Shown: positions 23,217 to 31,737 of the stretch, in pieces
Numbering within the stretch: the stretch's first letter is position 1
How the letters are laid out: the number at the start of each line of letters is the position of its first letter
Source: an uncultured Prevotellaceae bacterium
GTDB lineage: Bacteria; Bacteroidota; Bacteroidia; Bacteroidales; Bacteroidaceae
Direction of reading: 5' to 3'
Length of the DNA: 64,000 bases
Assembly (NCBI GenBank): GCA_900314755.1
Contig: OMWH01000002.1
Span: 89,926 to 153,925 of the forward strand
Program-made: the position numbers and the translations under genes
The notes under the pieces: model-generated
Databases searched by the model: none
What the model saw: the letters and a program-made list of their open reading frames with translations, nothing else
What the model was told of the DNA's origin: nothing

Positions 23217-24590
23217 ATGAGATTCAAGGAAGAGATCAACGAGAGCTACACGATGGCGGAAGCCATCAAGGAGGCGCAACGCTGTCTGCACTGCAAGGTG
23301 CCACAATGTAAGAAGGGATGCCCCATCAGTAATGATATCCCCGACTGGATTCATGAGTTGAAGAAGGGTAACCTGGGAAATGCCATCAGCATCATCCGTG
23401 CCAAAAGCAACCTGCCTGCTGTCTGCGGACGGGTCTGTGCCCATGAGAAACAGTGTGAGGGCAGTTGCGTGCTGGGAAAGAAAGGGCAGCCTGTGAATAT
23501 CGGGAAACTGGAACGCTTCGTTGCAGACTTCGACTCTGACAACGAGCTGACGCATGAGGATATCGCGGAGAAGACCCGTGGCAAGGTAGCGGTCATCGGT
23601 GCGGGACCTTCCGGTATCACGGTGGCTGGTGACCTGGCTCGTGAGGGCTTTACCGTGGAGATTTTTGAGATGGAGGCGCAGTGTGGCGGTGTGCTACGCT
23701 ATGGTATCCCGGAATACCGACTGCCCAAGGAGGTGGTGGCTCGTGAGATCCGCTATATCGAGAAGATGGGGGTGGTGATCCACCGTAACACGCATGTCGG
23801 TGTAGAGATTACCGTCGACAGCCTCTTCGAACAGGGCTTCGACGCCGTCTTCATCGGCACGGGACTCAGCAAGCCGAAGTCGCTGGAGATTCCTATCTGG
23901 CAAAACGGCAGCTGTATCTCCGAGGGCGAGGGTGCCACGACATGCAAGGACTTGAAGCGCATCCGTCTTGCCACCCATTTCCTGCGCCGCGTGGAACTGA
24001 TCTCCGAGGGATTCATGCAGCGTGACGAGCTGCCTGTCGACACGGGGGCACGCGTCTTCGTCATCGGCTGTGGCAACACGGCGATGGATGCTTCCCGTAC
24101 TGCATTGCGTATCGGAGCCTCGCAGGTGGAGATTGTCTACCACAAAGGGATTGACACCATGTCGGCACTGCATGCGGAATATGACGATGCCGTCAAGGAG
24201 GGTGTGCGTTTCAATTGGTGGAGCAGTATCACGGAGATTCATGTGGATGACAACCTCGACATCACGGAGGTTGTGCTGGAGACCAAGGAGCCAGACAAGG
24301 AACCTGTCCGCCAGACCCTTCCTGCCAACAATATCATCTTCGCCATCGGTGCCACACCAGCTACGAAAATCGTACGCACCACCTCTGGACTGGAGAATGA
24401 TGACAAGAAATTCCTTATCACCCGTGAGGTGCCTTATGGCATGACGACCCGCAAGGGGGTCTTTGCCGGAGGTGACGTGGTAGGCAGACAAGCCACCGTT
24501 GTCCATGCCATGCAGGATGCGAAGAAGGTGGCTCAGGGCATCGCCCAGTATGTGGATGCCGTCAAACTGATGAAGATGATTAATATGTAA
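23217..24590 (+). CDS. gltD: NADPH-dependent glutamate synthase small subunit family (GltD/NfnB-like)
   Basis: 457 residues. The N-terminal ferredoxin-like part has two Cys clusters (CLHCKVPQCKKGCP and CGRVCAHEKQCEGSC) for [4Fe-4S] centres. It is followed by an FAD site (AVIGAGPSGITVAGDLAREG), an NADPH site (VIGCGNTAMDASRTA) and C-terminal FAGGDVVG. No gltB gene adjoins, so it may serve a GltB encoded elsewhere or work as an electron-transfer flavoprotein like NfnB/SudA. Separate transcription unit between a toxin-antitoxin pair and a terminator. Confidence 0.85.
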   Translation: MRFKEEINESYTMAEAIKEAQRCLHCKVPQCKKGCPISNDIPDWIHELKKGNLGNAISIIRAKSNLPAVCGRVCAHEKQCEGSCVLGKKGQPVNIGKLERFVADFDSDNELTHEDIAEKTRGKVAVIGAGPSGITVAGDLAREGFTVEIFEMEAQCGGVLRYGIPEYRLPKEVVAREIRYIEKMGVVIHRNTHVGVEITVDSLFEQGFDAVFIGTGLSKPKSLEIPIWQNGSCISEGEGATTCKDLKRIRLATHFLRRVELISEGFMQRDELPVDTGARVFVIGCGNTAMDASRTALRIGASQVEIVYHKGIDTMSALHAEYDDAVKEGVRFNWWSSITEIHVDDNLDITEVVLETKEPDKEPVRQTLPANNIIFAIGATPATKIVRTTSGLENDDKKFLITREVPYGMTTRKGVFAGGDVVGRQATVVHAMQDAKKVAQGIAQYVDAVKLMKMINM

Positions 24591-24598
24591 ATACAAAA

Positions 24599-24632
24599 GA
24601 GCCGCAGGTCAATGAAGATCTGCGGCTCTTGG
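24599..24632. terminator. Bidirectional intrinsic terminator
   Basis: Stem GAGCCGCAG (24599-24607) / CTGCGGCTC (24620-24628), TTTTGTATTT on the minus side and TTGGTTG on the plus side. It lies between convergent genes. Confidence 0.75.
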
Positions 24633-24654
24633 TTGTTAAATGTTTCTTACTCTC

Positions 24655-25014
24655 TTATCTCAGACCACGATTAGCCATCGTTACGTTGAGCAGCATCACG
24701 TACTTCTTGTACTGATCCTTGTTCAGAACGTAGTTCATGTAACCCAGGTCCTTGCGGATGGCTGCGTCAACACGGGCATTACGCTCATCCTTACCATACT
24801 GTGTGGCGAACATCATCTCAGAACAGAAGGTCTTGTGAATTTCAGACACTGCCTCTCTCTGATCGTTGGCAAGATTCAGGGCCTTGCTCAAAGCGTTCAT
24901 GTTGACACTCAGGTTATAGGCCTCTGCATTGTTGACACTGTTCATGTTCTCGTTCTCAGCAAATGTGAGCGTCAGGCTCATCATAGCTACAACAGTTAAA
25001 AACAATCTTTTCAT
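24655..25014 (-). CDS. Small secreted helical protein of unknown function
   Basis: 119 residues with a signal peptide (MKRLFLTVVAMMSLTLTFA). The mature part is helical and Asn/Met-rich: SKALNLANDQREAVSEIHKTF then KDLGYMNYVLNKDQYKKYVMLLN. The last segment resembles the 'L...Q...Y' helix of Spy/CpxP-like or DUF-type periplasmic proteins in Bacteroidales, but I cannot name a family. Promoter TACCTTTGC (25137-25145) is about 120 nt upstream, and the leader contains a GCGC...GCCCGAAAGGG...GCGC hairpin. Confidence 0.7.
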   Translation of the reverse strand: MKRLFLTVVAMMSLTLTFAENENMNSVNNAEAYNLSVNMNALSKALNLANDQREAVSEIHKTFCSEMMFATQYGKDERNARVDAAIRKDLGYMNYVLNKDQYKKYVMLLNVTMANRGLR

Positions 25015-25332
25015 TTTTGTTACCCTTTCTTTTCTTTACTCAGAGCGGTTGTGTTAATTCCGCCCTTACTTATTTAATAATGTTATCCTAACTCGCGCTA
25101 CCCTTTCGGGCTTATGCGCTTTTTGTTTTTGACGATGCAAAGGTACGGCTTTTTTTGATACGCTCCAAACTTTTCAGAGTGCTGTGTGCGGAAACAGCCC
25201 GAATTCTTGACCTCGGTCAAAGAATCGAAGTTTTATTGATTTTTTTTCATTTTCGCATTAAACGCAGTTGTTTTTTGCCTATTTCAAAATAATTTCGTAA
25301 CTTCGCAGCCAAATTACAAACTAAAGCAGACT
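25015..25332. other. Divergent regulatory region, no gene
   Basis: Holds the minus-strand promoter and structured leader of the 24655 gene (hairpin around 25094-25120 with a GCCCGAAAGGG core) and the slyD promoter TAACTTCGC at 25298-25306. No ORF worth calling is seen. Confidence 0.6.
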
Positions 25333-25926
25333 ATGAGTGAAATGACCCATAAATACATTGCCGTAAGCTACCGCCTGTTCATAGACGGAGACAATGGCAA
25401 AGAGATGGTTGAGGAGGCTACGAAAGAACAACCTTTCTATTTTCTCTCAGGCTTCGGCATCGCACTGGATGCCTTTGAGAAAAAACTGATTGACGTTCCC
25501 CAGGGGGAGAACTTCGACTTCTCGCTGGAGAAGGAGGAGGCTTACGGTGACTACGTGCTGGAGCATGTGGTGGAGCTGGACCGAGCCATCTTTACCATCG
25601 ACGGCAAGTTTGACAAGGAGCATATCTTTGTGGATGCGGTAGTGCCCTTGCAGAACGAGGACGGCAACCGTTTCTACGGCAAGATTGTGGAGGTTGGAGA
25701 AGAGAAGGTGAAAGTGGACCTGAACCACCCGCTGGCTGGCGAGACCCTGCATTTCGTAGGAGAAGTACTGGAGAACCGTGAGGCTACCGAGGACGAGGTG
25801 CGCAGCATGATAGCCCGCATGAGCGGAGGCTGCGGCGGATGCGGTGGCGGCTGTCATAAGGACGGCTGTCATAAGGACGGCTGTGAGGGTGACTGCAACT
25901 GCGGCAGTTGTGGAGGATGTAACTAA
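25333..25926 (+). CDS. slyD: SlyD-like FKBP-type peptidyl-prolyl isomerase with metal-binding tail
   Basis: 197 residues. FKBP core split by an IF chaperone insertion: KYIAVSYRLFIDG, PFYFLSGFGIALDAFEKKL, EAYGDYVLEHV, then LNHPLAGETLHFVGEV. The C-terminal 45 residues are Cys/Gly/His-rich (GGCGGGCHKDGC repeated, CEGDCNCGSCGGC), the nickel-binding type of tail known from SlyD. Role: prolyl isomerase and chaperone, with metal delivery inferred. aroC follows 9 bp later, so they are probably one operon. Confidence 0.92.
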   Translation: MSEMTHKYIAVSYRLFIDGDNGKEMVEEATKEQPFYFLSGFGIALDAFEKKLIDVPQGENFDFSLEKEEAYGDYVLEHVVELDRAIFTIDGKFDKEHIFVDAVVPLQNEDGNRFYGKIVEVGEEKVKVDLNHPLAGETLHFVGEVLENREATEDEVRSMIARMSGGCGGCGGGCHKDGCHKDGCEGDCNCGSCGGCN

Positions 25927-25935
25927 AACAACAAT

Positions 25936-27009
25936 ATGAATACTTTTGGCAACATATTCACGCTGACGACGTTCGGCGAGAGTCATGGCGAGGCGATAGG
26001 TGGCGTTGTTGACGGCATGCCGGCAGGTATTGCCATCGACGTGGACTTCATCCAGAGCGAACTGAACCGCCGCCGCCCGGGACAAAGCAGCATCACGACC
26101 AGTCGCCAGGAAGGGGACGTGGTGGAACTGCTCAGCGGTGTCTTTGAGGGACGGAGTACAGGATGTCCCATCGGCTTTATCGTGCGTAATACCAACCAGC
26201 ACTCGCAAGACTATGAGAATATGCGCCAACTGTATCGTCCTTCGCATGCCGACTATACATACGCTACCAAATATGGCAACAGAGACCATCGAGGCGGAGG
26301 CAGGTCGTCGGCACGTATCACCATCAGCCGTGTGGTAGCCGGCGCATTGGCAAAACTGGCACTGCAACAACTGAATATCAGTGTTCAGGCATACACGTCG
26401 CAGGTGGGGAACATCCAACTGGACAGGGACTATCGGAAATACGACCTGTCGCAGACAGAGACAAATATCGTACGCTGCCCGGATCCTGTGAAGGCCGCTG
26501 AGATGATACAGCTTATCTCACAACTGAGGGCGGAGGGTGATACCATAGGAGGTGTCATCACCTGCGTGGTGAAGGGATGCCCTGCAGGACTGGGAGAACC
26601 GGAGTTCGGCAAGTTGAACGCAGCCCTGGGCTCAGCAATGCTGGGAATCAATGCCGTAAAGGGGTTTGAGTACGGCGAGGGCTTCGACGGGGTGACGGCT
26701 CGTGGATCGGAACAGAACGATGTCTTCGTGAATATCAACGGACAGATATCGACACTAACCAACCATAGCGGAGGCATCCAGGGGGGTATCAGCAACGGTC
26801 AGGACATCTATTTCCGTGTGGCTTTCAAGCCCGTGGCTACCCTACTCCGTGAGCAGGACACGATAGATGTCTACGGAAATGCCACCAAACTGACAGCAAA
26901 AGGACGACATGACCCATGCGTATTGCCCCGTGCCGTTCCTGTGGTGGAAGCCATGGCTGCCATGACCGTTTTGGACTATTATTTGCTTAATAAATCGACG
27001 AAATTGTAG
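25936..27009 (+). CDS. aroC: Chorismate synthase
   Basis: 357 residues, standard length. Signatures: [18 protein letters not shown] at the N-terminus, [26 protein letters not shown], and [13 protein letters not shown]. It converts EPSP to chorismate with reduced FMN, the last shikimate step and source of the substrate for the chorismate mutase encoded at 9682-10746. Follows slyD closely. Confidence 0.95.
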   Translation: MNTFGNIFTLTTFGESHGEAIGGVVDGMPAGIAIDVDFIQSELNRRRPGQSSITTSRQEGDVVELLSGVFEGRSTGCPIGFIVRNTNQHSQDYENMRQLYRPSHADYTYATKYGNRDHRGGGRSSARITISRVVAGALAKLALQQLNISVQAYTSQVGNIQLDRDYRKYDLSQTETNIVRCPDPVKAAEMIQLISQLRAEGDTIGGVITCVVKGCPAGLGEPEFGKLNAALGSAMLGINAVKGFEYGEGFDGVTARGSEQNDVFVNINGQISTLTNHSGGIQGGISNGQDIYFRVAFKPVATLLREQDTIDVYGNATKLTAKGRHDPCVLPRAVPVVEAMAAMTVLDYYLLNKSTKL

Positions 27010-27069
27010 TTTTTCGCATTAAAATACAAAAAAAAATCGAAAAGCCTTGGTCGTTTAAATATTTTATAC

Positions 27070-27078
27070 TACCTTTGC
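27070..27078 (+). promoter_or_regulatory. Promoter -7 box of a candidate small RNA
   Basis: TACCTTTGC with TTGG about 20 bp upstream. No ORF follows before a strong terminator. Confidence 0.65.
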
Positions 27079-27082
27079 AATT

Positions 27083-27182
27083 GCAATTGACGGGTTTGTG
27101 AAAATCCCCAATATGCTTTAGTTAAGTCTAGTTTAGTTTTTGTGTTGGTTGAGAGCAGTCGTTTGACTGCTCTCAAATTTTT
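27083..27182 (+). ncRNA. Candidate small RNA (about 100 nt)
   Basis: A good promoter (27070-27078) is followed after about 70 nt of non-coding sequence by a perfect 10-bp terminator hairpin and T-run. The interval starts TTGCAATTGACGGGTTTGTG and has no start codon with a meaningful frame. It is in the right orientation to be an independent transcript rather than a leader, because the next gene downstream is on the opposite strand. Family unknown. Confidence 0.55.
27151..27182. terminator. Intrinsic terminator between aroC/sRNA and pyrD
   Basis: GAGAGCAGTC-GTTT-GACTGCTCTC, a perfect 10-bp stem, then AAATTTTTCTC. It also ends pyrD on the other strand. Confidence 0.85.
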
Positions 27183-27183
27183 C

Positions 27184-28092
27184 TCAATCCAGACAACCTA
27201 TAATCTCCGATACTGACTGGCAACCATGCTGGTCAAGCCATTCGTCGATACCGTCACGCACCTTGATAGTCACAGCGGGATCGATGAAGTTTGCCGTACC
27301 TATCTCTATGGCTGTGGCACCTGCCATCAGGAACTCGATGGCATCACGGGCATTCATAATACCGCCCAGACCGACCACAGGAATCTTCACGGCTTTTGCC
27401 ACCTGCCATACCATGCGGAGGGCTACAGGCTTCACGGCAGGACCACTGAGTCCGCCTGTGTTGATGCTGAGTACAGTACGGCGTCTCTCAATATCTATCG
27501 CCATTCCCATCAGCGTATTAATCAGAGAGACACTGTCGGCTCCTTGTGTCTCACAGGCTCTGGCAATCTCGGCTATATCGGTGACATTGGGGGAGAGTTT
27601 CACTATCAGCGTCTTGTGATAACGCTCACGCACTGCCTTCACCACACTCTCGGCTCCGGCACAGGTGACCCCGAACGCCATTCCTCCATCTTTCACATTC
27701 GGACAGGAGATGTTCAACTCGATAGCTGGGATACGGTCCAAAGCATCAATACGGGCGGCACACTCGGCATAGTCCTCGGGAGACGAGCCGCTGACATTGA
27801 CAATCATGTTGGTATCGATATCCTTAATCTGCGGATAGATATGCTCACAGAAATAGTCCACTCCCTTATTCTGTAGCCCCACGCAGTTGAGCATGCCCCG
27901 CGGTGTCTCTGCCATACGGGGATAGTCATTGCCCTCACGGGGATTCAATGTCGTACCTTTGACAATAATGCCTCCTAAGCCGTCAAGGGGAATAAAATCT
28001 GCGAACTCCAAACCATACCCGAAGGTTCCTGAAGCCGTCATCACTGGATTCTTCAGTGACAAACGACCTATATTGACTCTTAAATCTGCCAT
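27184..28092 (-). CDS. pyrD: Dihydroorotate dehydrogenase B, catalytic subunit
   Basis: 302 residues, class 1B. FMN and substrate motifs [34 protein letters not shown] with the catalytic Cys, KLSPNVTDI, and [11 protein letters not shown] are present. It oxidises dihydroorotate to orotate and passes electrons to PyrK and NAD. The start overlaps the pyrK stop by 13 bp, as expected for the heterotetramer's two genes. Confidence 0.95.
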   Translation of the reverse strand: MADLRVNIGRLSLKNPVMTASGTFGYGLEFADFIPLDGLGGIIVKGTTLNPREGNDYPRMAETPRGMLNCVGLQNKGVDYFCEHIYPQIKDIDTNMIVNVSGSSPEDYAECAARIDALDRIPAIELNISCPNVKDGGMAFGVTCAGAESVVKAVRERYHKTLIVKLSPNVTDIAEIARACETQGADSVSLINTLMGMAIDIERRRTVLSINTGGLSGPAVKPVALRMVWQVAKAVKIPVVGLGGIMNARDAIEFLMAGATAIEIGTANFIDPAVTIKVRDGIDEWLDQHGCQSVSEIIGCLD

Positions 28093-28856
28093 AACAACTG
28101 TTTTACGTTAAACACTGGTCCTTCCTTACAAACACAGAGATTTCCTTTCGTGGTCTTCTCAACACAACACAGACAGGCTCCCAGCCCACATGCCATCATA
28201 TTCTCCAGAGAAGCCTCACACTCAATATCTGCCTGGCGGGCATATCGTGCCACGGCAACCATCATAGGCTTGGGACCGCAGGTGGCAATGCGGTCGAAAT
28301 GCTCATGCTGCAGAATGGAGTGGTTGGTCACAAAACCTTTCTCTCCCTCCGAACCATCCTCCGTGGTCACAAACACACGACCATACTGCTTAAAGAGGTC
28401 TATCTCCAACAAATCGGCTTTCGTACGGGCTCCTAGCAGGAAAGTAGGCTCGATATTCTTCTTCCACATCTCGGCACCCATATACAACAGGGGGGCAACA
28501 CCTACACCTCCTCCTACAAGCAGGATACGCTCCTGTGGAGTCTGGGGCATCGTAAAACCATTTCCCAAAGGCAATACACAGTTGACGGTATCACCAGCCT
28601 TCAACGCACCTAAACGACGGGTGCCATCACCAATGGTGGCTACCAACAACCATAACTCATTACCTAACTTATCGACAAAGTTGATGGAAATGGGACGACG
28701 CAGGAATGTCGTGTCCGAACCATCTACGCGAACCTCCACAAACTGTCCAGGTACCATGTCGGGAAGGGGACGGTCATCTGTCAAACGGAGCAACACATGC
28801 TTAGGACTAATACGTTCTGCTTGTTTGACGGTCAAATCAAGAATGCATTTCTTCAT
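28080..28856 (-). CDS. pyrK: Dihydroorotate dehydrogenase B, electron-transfer subunit
   Basis: 258 residues from ATG 28856 ([10 protein letters not shown]), chosen because it follows the -7 box TAATTTTGC at 28883-28891. FAD site RRPISIN and NAD site [14 protein letters not shown] are present, and a C-terminal cluster [10 protein letters not shown] plus a later Cys hold the [2Fe-2S] centre. Partner of PyrD; upstream gene of the pair. Confidence 0.94.
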   Translation of the reverse strand: MKKCILDLTVKQAERISPKHVLLRLTDDRPLPDMVPGQFVEVRVDGSDTTFLRRPISINFVDKLGNELWLLVATIGDGTRRLGALKAGDTVNCVLPLGNGFTMPQTPQERILLVGGGVGVAPLLYMGAEMWKKNIEPTFLLGARTKADLLEIDLFKQYGRVFVTTEDGSEGEKGFVTNHSILQHEHFDRIATCGPKPMMVAVARYARQADIECEASLENMMACGLGACLCCVEKTTKGNLCVCKEGPVFNVKQLLWQI

Positions 28857-28892
28857 ATACATTATATTATAAAAATCTTGGTGCAAAATTAA

Positions 28893-28926
28893 GAAAAAAA
28901 AATGAGAACACTGCTATTGTGCTCTC
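28893..28926 (-). terminator. Terminator of the XRE repressor gene
   Basis: Stem GAGAACAC / GTGCTCTC with one mismatch, followed on the minus strand by eight or more T. It lies directly before the pyrK promoter. Confidence 0.75.
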
Positions 28927-29374
28927 ATTTAGATTTCATCGGAACAAAGGTTTCATAGGTTTGGTCGTCATAATAAACCCGAATCTCAGTGACTTTTCGT
29001 GGTTCTTTGTCAATTATTTTCACAACATTATGGGCATTTTCCAATGGTGTGCTATGTACACCTTGAGAAAAAGAGGTAACTGGAGGATCAGAAACCGGAT
29101 GATCGAAGTCAAGCATCTGCTCTGATGTGGACTGCTGGATAGGAAATGACCCTTCTGGTGCAGGAGTCACATACATATTTCCATTACCCATCAACAACCA
29201 ATCGGTGTTGATAGAGGGCAATTTATTTTTGATCGCCTCGACCACATTCAGGGTGGGGCGTGTCCTACCAGTGAAAATACTACTCAACGTTGCAGGTGAC
29301 AATCCTATGAAATCCGCGAACACTTGTTGACTCATGTGTTGCTCTTCCATGATGCGTTTAATTCTATCTTTCAT
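28925..29374 (-). CDS. XRE-family transcriptional repressor, phage-repressor-like
   Basis: 149 residues. N-terminal helix-turn-helix at about 10-50 (MSQQVFADFIGLSPATLSSI, RTRPTL), then INTDWLLMGNGNMY, a motif of phage-like repressors of Bacteroidetes, a proline-rich linker, and a C-terminal strand region. No LexA-type Ser/Lys protease site is evident. Its promoter box TATCTTTGT (29424-29432) overlaps a CTTTACAA site that recurs nearby, so autoregulation is likely. It may be an orphan regulator or a remnant of an integrated element. Confidence 0.8.
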   Translation of the reverse strand: MKDRIKRIMEEQHMSQQVFADFIGLSPATLSSIFTGRTRPTLNVVEAIKNKLPSINTDWLLMGNGNMYVTPAPEGSFPIQQSTSEQMLDFDHPVSDPPVTSFSQGVHSTPLENAHNVVKIIDKEPRKVTEIRVYYDDQTYETFVPMKSK

Positions 29375-30120
29375 TTCTAATCAAGTCATTTTAGCGTAAA
29401 AAGCTCATTTTTCTTAGACTTTACAAAGATAAAACAAAAAATTGGAATACACAACAAAAGAAAAGAATATTTTCAAATTTAAAATTCACATTTTAATCTT
29501 AAAACTTGTAAAGTGTAATGTGTGTATCTATGGTTTTGTGTATTGGATTTGTAAATCAAAACCAATACATCTAAAGCGGAACCGCAATTAAATGTAACAC
29601 TTTTCTATAACTATCTGATTATGTACAAGTTAATTATTGCAGAATAAGAATCCTACATAGAAATATGCACTTTTGGGAGACGTTAAATAATTGCCGTTTT
29701 CTAACTTTACAAGAATAAAAGTGTATAAGATGCAGAATTTTAATAATTTACACAAATCAACACACAGAGAATATGCATTAATTAGGCATTCTAACGAGAC
29801 TGGTTTTAATTTCTATATCTACATTTTTGTTTAAAAAATAAAGATTAGTTTGTAAATTATGAAACGTTTGGTTTTCAAAATTAAGCCAACACTCTAAACA
29901 CTTTAGCATCCCAAATTCACAGAACAAAACATTAAAAAATCATAACACTAAATCCTGAAGGCAAAAAAACGACTGAATTATCAAAATTTTGAAGAATTTC
30001 GAGCAAGCGGTCAAACTGTTCAGAATTCGCGAAAATAGAAGGGGGTAAAATGGCAAAATTTGCTTTATTTATCGGCTTTTGATGCCCAAATTTTATGTAT
30101 GGATTTTAGGTGAAAATAGA
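29375..30120. other. AT-rich intergenic region with putative operators
   Basis: About 750 bp of strongly AT-rich sequence. CTTTACAA / TTGTAAAG motifs occur at 29419-29426, 29505-29513 and 29705-29713, the first overlapping the repressor -7 box and the last overlapping a plus-strand box TAACTTTAC (29702-29710). A 34-codon ORF (29730-29834) starts 19 bp after that box. Beyond 29840 I see no gene or clear signal until the terminator near 30124. Confidence 0.5.
29730..29834 (+). CDS. Possible 34-residue peptide controlled by the XRE repressor
   Basis: ATG CAG AAT ... TAA, 34 residues, beginning MQNFNNLHKSTHREY and ending in an aromatic run (FNFYIYIFV). It follows a plus-strand promoter-like box that overlaps an operator-like CTTTACAAG. 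No family is recognised and the frame is short, so it may be chance. Confidence 0.25.
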   Translation: MQNFNNLHKSTHREYALIRHSNETGFNFYIYIFV

Positions 30121-30123
30121 AAA

Positions 30124-30147
30124 AAAACGACCCTAAAAGGACCGTTT
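30124..30147 (-). terminator. Terminator of holA
   Basis: AAAACGACC...GGACCGTTTT imperfect stem; on the minus strand it is followed by seven T. Confidence 0.6.
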
Positions 30148-31173
30148 TTAATGTAAAATGAAGAAGATTAGCTCCTTCATCAGCTCCCCTGGAGGGGTGT
30201 TTGGGTTGTCCAAGCCCTTACTTTTGGCATCAATTTCTCTTATTTTGCTGATAATCTGCAACACTTTCATTCCAGTGTAGTTCCGCATGCCCGTCATATA
30301 GTCTTTTGCCAACCACGAACTACGCAAATCCAACCACTGCGCTACCCCATCCTGGCTGTTTTTCTGTGGACAATAATGTGCCAGCATCAGATTTTGGAAG
30401 TAATTAAAGAGCAATGGGAGAAACGAATAGATACTTCCTGCCTTAGGATTTTCGTCAAAATATTTCACAATCTGGTTTGCCTTGAAAATATTTCTGTTCA
30501 CAACGGCATCCCTAAGCTCATATCCGTTAAAGTCTTTGCTCACCCCAATCTGGTCTTCCACCACCTGTGGTGTCACTCTCCTATCATTATCAGGGAGCGA
30601 CAGCAGCACCTTGTCCAACTCACCGACCAGACGACTCAGATCGGCTCCTACAGCATCTGCAATGAGTTGGGTGGATTTGGGATCAATACTGGCATTCCTA
30701 GCCTTCAGATAGCTCTCTATAAAGGCTGGAAGGTCACGTTCACGCAGTTTTTTGCTCTCAAAAAGCACTCCTGCCTGCTGGATAGCCTTCACATATTCCT
30801 TTTTCCGACCATCTATCGAGCCATTTTTATGACACATCACGAGAATAGTAGAGGACATAGGAGACCTAAAATACTTCTCCAGAGGCTCCGTATTCTTCAC
30901 ATTCTGGGCTTCTTTGACAATGATGACCTGATGCTCGGACATCATCGGATAGCGTTTTGCTGCATCAACAATCTGAGACGCATTGACATCAGAACCGAAC
31001 AGGACAGTCTGATTAAAGTCTCTTTCTTCAGGCTGCAGCACATTCTCCGCAATCCAATTACTGATTTTATCAATATAATAAGGCTCATCTCCCATCAGGT
31101 AATAGACAGGAGAGAAATGGCGAGCTTTCAACCCATTCATAATAGTATCGTATGTCACTACAGCCTGAGCCAT
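30148..31173 (-). CDS. holA: DNA polymerase III subunit delta
   Basis: 341 residues from ATG 31173 (MAQAVVTYDTIM). PVYYLMGDEPYYIDKI near the N-terminus is typical of Bacteroidetes HolA; a degenerate AAA+ core (EHQVIIVKEAQNV, TILVMCHK) and C-terminal collar helices follow. Loads the sliding clamp as part of the clamp-loader complex. The box TATCTTTGC (31177-31185) ends 4 nt before the ATG, so the message is probably leaderless. Confidence 0.88.
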   Translation of the reverse strand: MAQAVVTYDTIMNGLKARHFSPVYYLMGDEPYYIDKISNWIAENVLQPEERDFNQTVLFGSDVNASQIVDAAKRYPMMSEHQVIIVKEAQNVKNTEPLEKYFRSPMSSTILVMCHKNGSIDGRKKEYVKAIQQAGVLFESKKLRERDLPAFIESYLKARNASIDPKSTQLIADAVGADLSRLVGELDKVLLSLPDNDRRVTPQVVEDQIGVSKDFNGYELRDAVVNRNIFKANQIVKYFDENPKAGSIYSFLPLLFNYFQNLMLAHYCPQKNSQDGVAQWLDLRSSWLAKDYMTGMRNYTGMKVLQIISKIREIDAKSKGLDNPNTPPGELMKELIFFILH

Positions 31174-31229
31174 GATGCAAAGATACAAAATTATTAGGAA
31201 TTAGGAATTAAAAATTAGGAATTATTTCG

Positions 31230-31238
31230 TACCTTTGC
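31230..31238 (+). promoter_or_regulatory. Promoter -7 box of the HsdR_N-like gene
   Basis: TACCTTTGC ends 3 nt before the ATG at 31242, predicting a leaderless transcript. It diverges from the holA box 31177-31185. Confidence 0.75.
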
Positions 31239-31241
31239 AAT

Positions 31242-31691
31242 ATGTACGAACTGAATCTTCCAAAATTCAAGATACAATTGGGGGGTACACGGGAGAAACC
31301 AGAGATATTCGATTTCCTACGTCGCCGCTATGTGAAACTGACTCCTGAGGAGTGGGTGCGCCAGCATTTCGTGCATTGGCTGGTGGAACAGAAAGGCTAT
31401 CCTAAGGGACTTCTTGGCAACGAGATAGAATTAAGGGTAGCAGATAAGAAACTGCGGTGTGACTCTGTTCTATACGACCAGCAGACACGCCCCAGGATGA
31501 TTATTGAATACAAAGCCCCCACCATCCCTTTGTCGCAAAAAGTATTCGACCAGATATCCGCTTATAACCTGCTGTTGCATGTGGATTATTTAGTTATCAG
31601 TAATGGCATGGAGCATTACTGTTGCAGGATGAACTACGAAAACAACAGCTACGACTTCCTGCAGGACATTCCTGATTATAAAACAATATAG
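31242..31691 (+). CDS. HsdR_N-like PD-(D/E)XK domain protein
   Basis: 149 residues, matching the type I restriction enzyme R subunit N-terminal domain family that in Bacteroidales stands alone beside holA. Asp in RCDSVLY, Glu-x-Lys in MIIEYKAP, and Gln-x3-Tyr in FDQISAYN give the D-ExK-Q/Y nuclease pattern. No helicase part or HsdS/HsdM genes are nearby, so a housekeeping nuclease or nucleic-acid-binding role is more likely than restriction. Terminator at 31690. Confidence 0.82.
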   Translation: MYELNLPKFKIQLGGTREKPEIFDFLRRRYVKLTPEEWVRQHFVHWLVEQKGYPKGLLGNEIELRVADKKLRCDSVLYDQQTRPRMIIEYKAPTIPLSQKVFDQISAYNLLLHVDYLVISNGMEHYCCRMNYENNSYDFLQDIPDYKTI

Positions 31692-31720
31692 GCGTGGAAC
31701 AATCCACGCCTATTATTATA
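31690..31720. terminator. Bidirectional intrinsic terminator
   Basis: AGGCGTGGA-ACAA-TCCACGCCT, a perfect 9-bp stem overlapping the upstream stop, then ATTATTATAAAT. Confidence 0.75.
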
Positions 31721-31737
31721 AATATGTATTTGTTTGT

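Noticed and set aside
25447-26418. 323-codon minus-strand ORF opposite slyD and aroC
   Set aside because: It spans two conserved genes on the other strand and resembles no family.
28925-30147. Intact prophage
   Set aside because: Only a repressor and an AT-rich control-like region are present; no integrase, capsid, terminase or att duplication is seen.
31242-31691. Type I restriction-modification locus
   Set aside because: Only an HsdR_N-like domain is present; no HsdM, HsdS or helicase genes are nearby and the gene sits in a housekeeping context beside holA.
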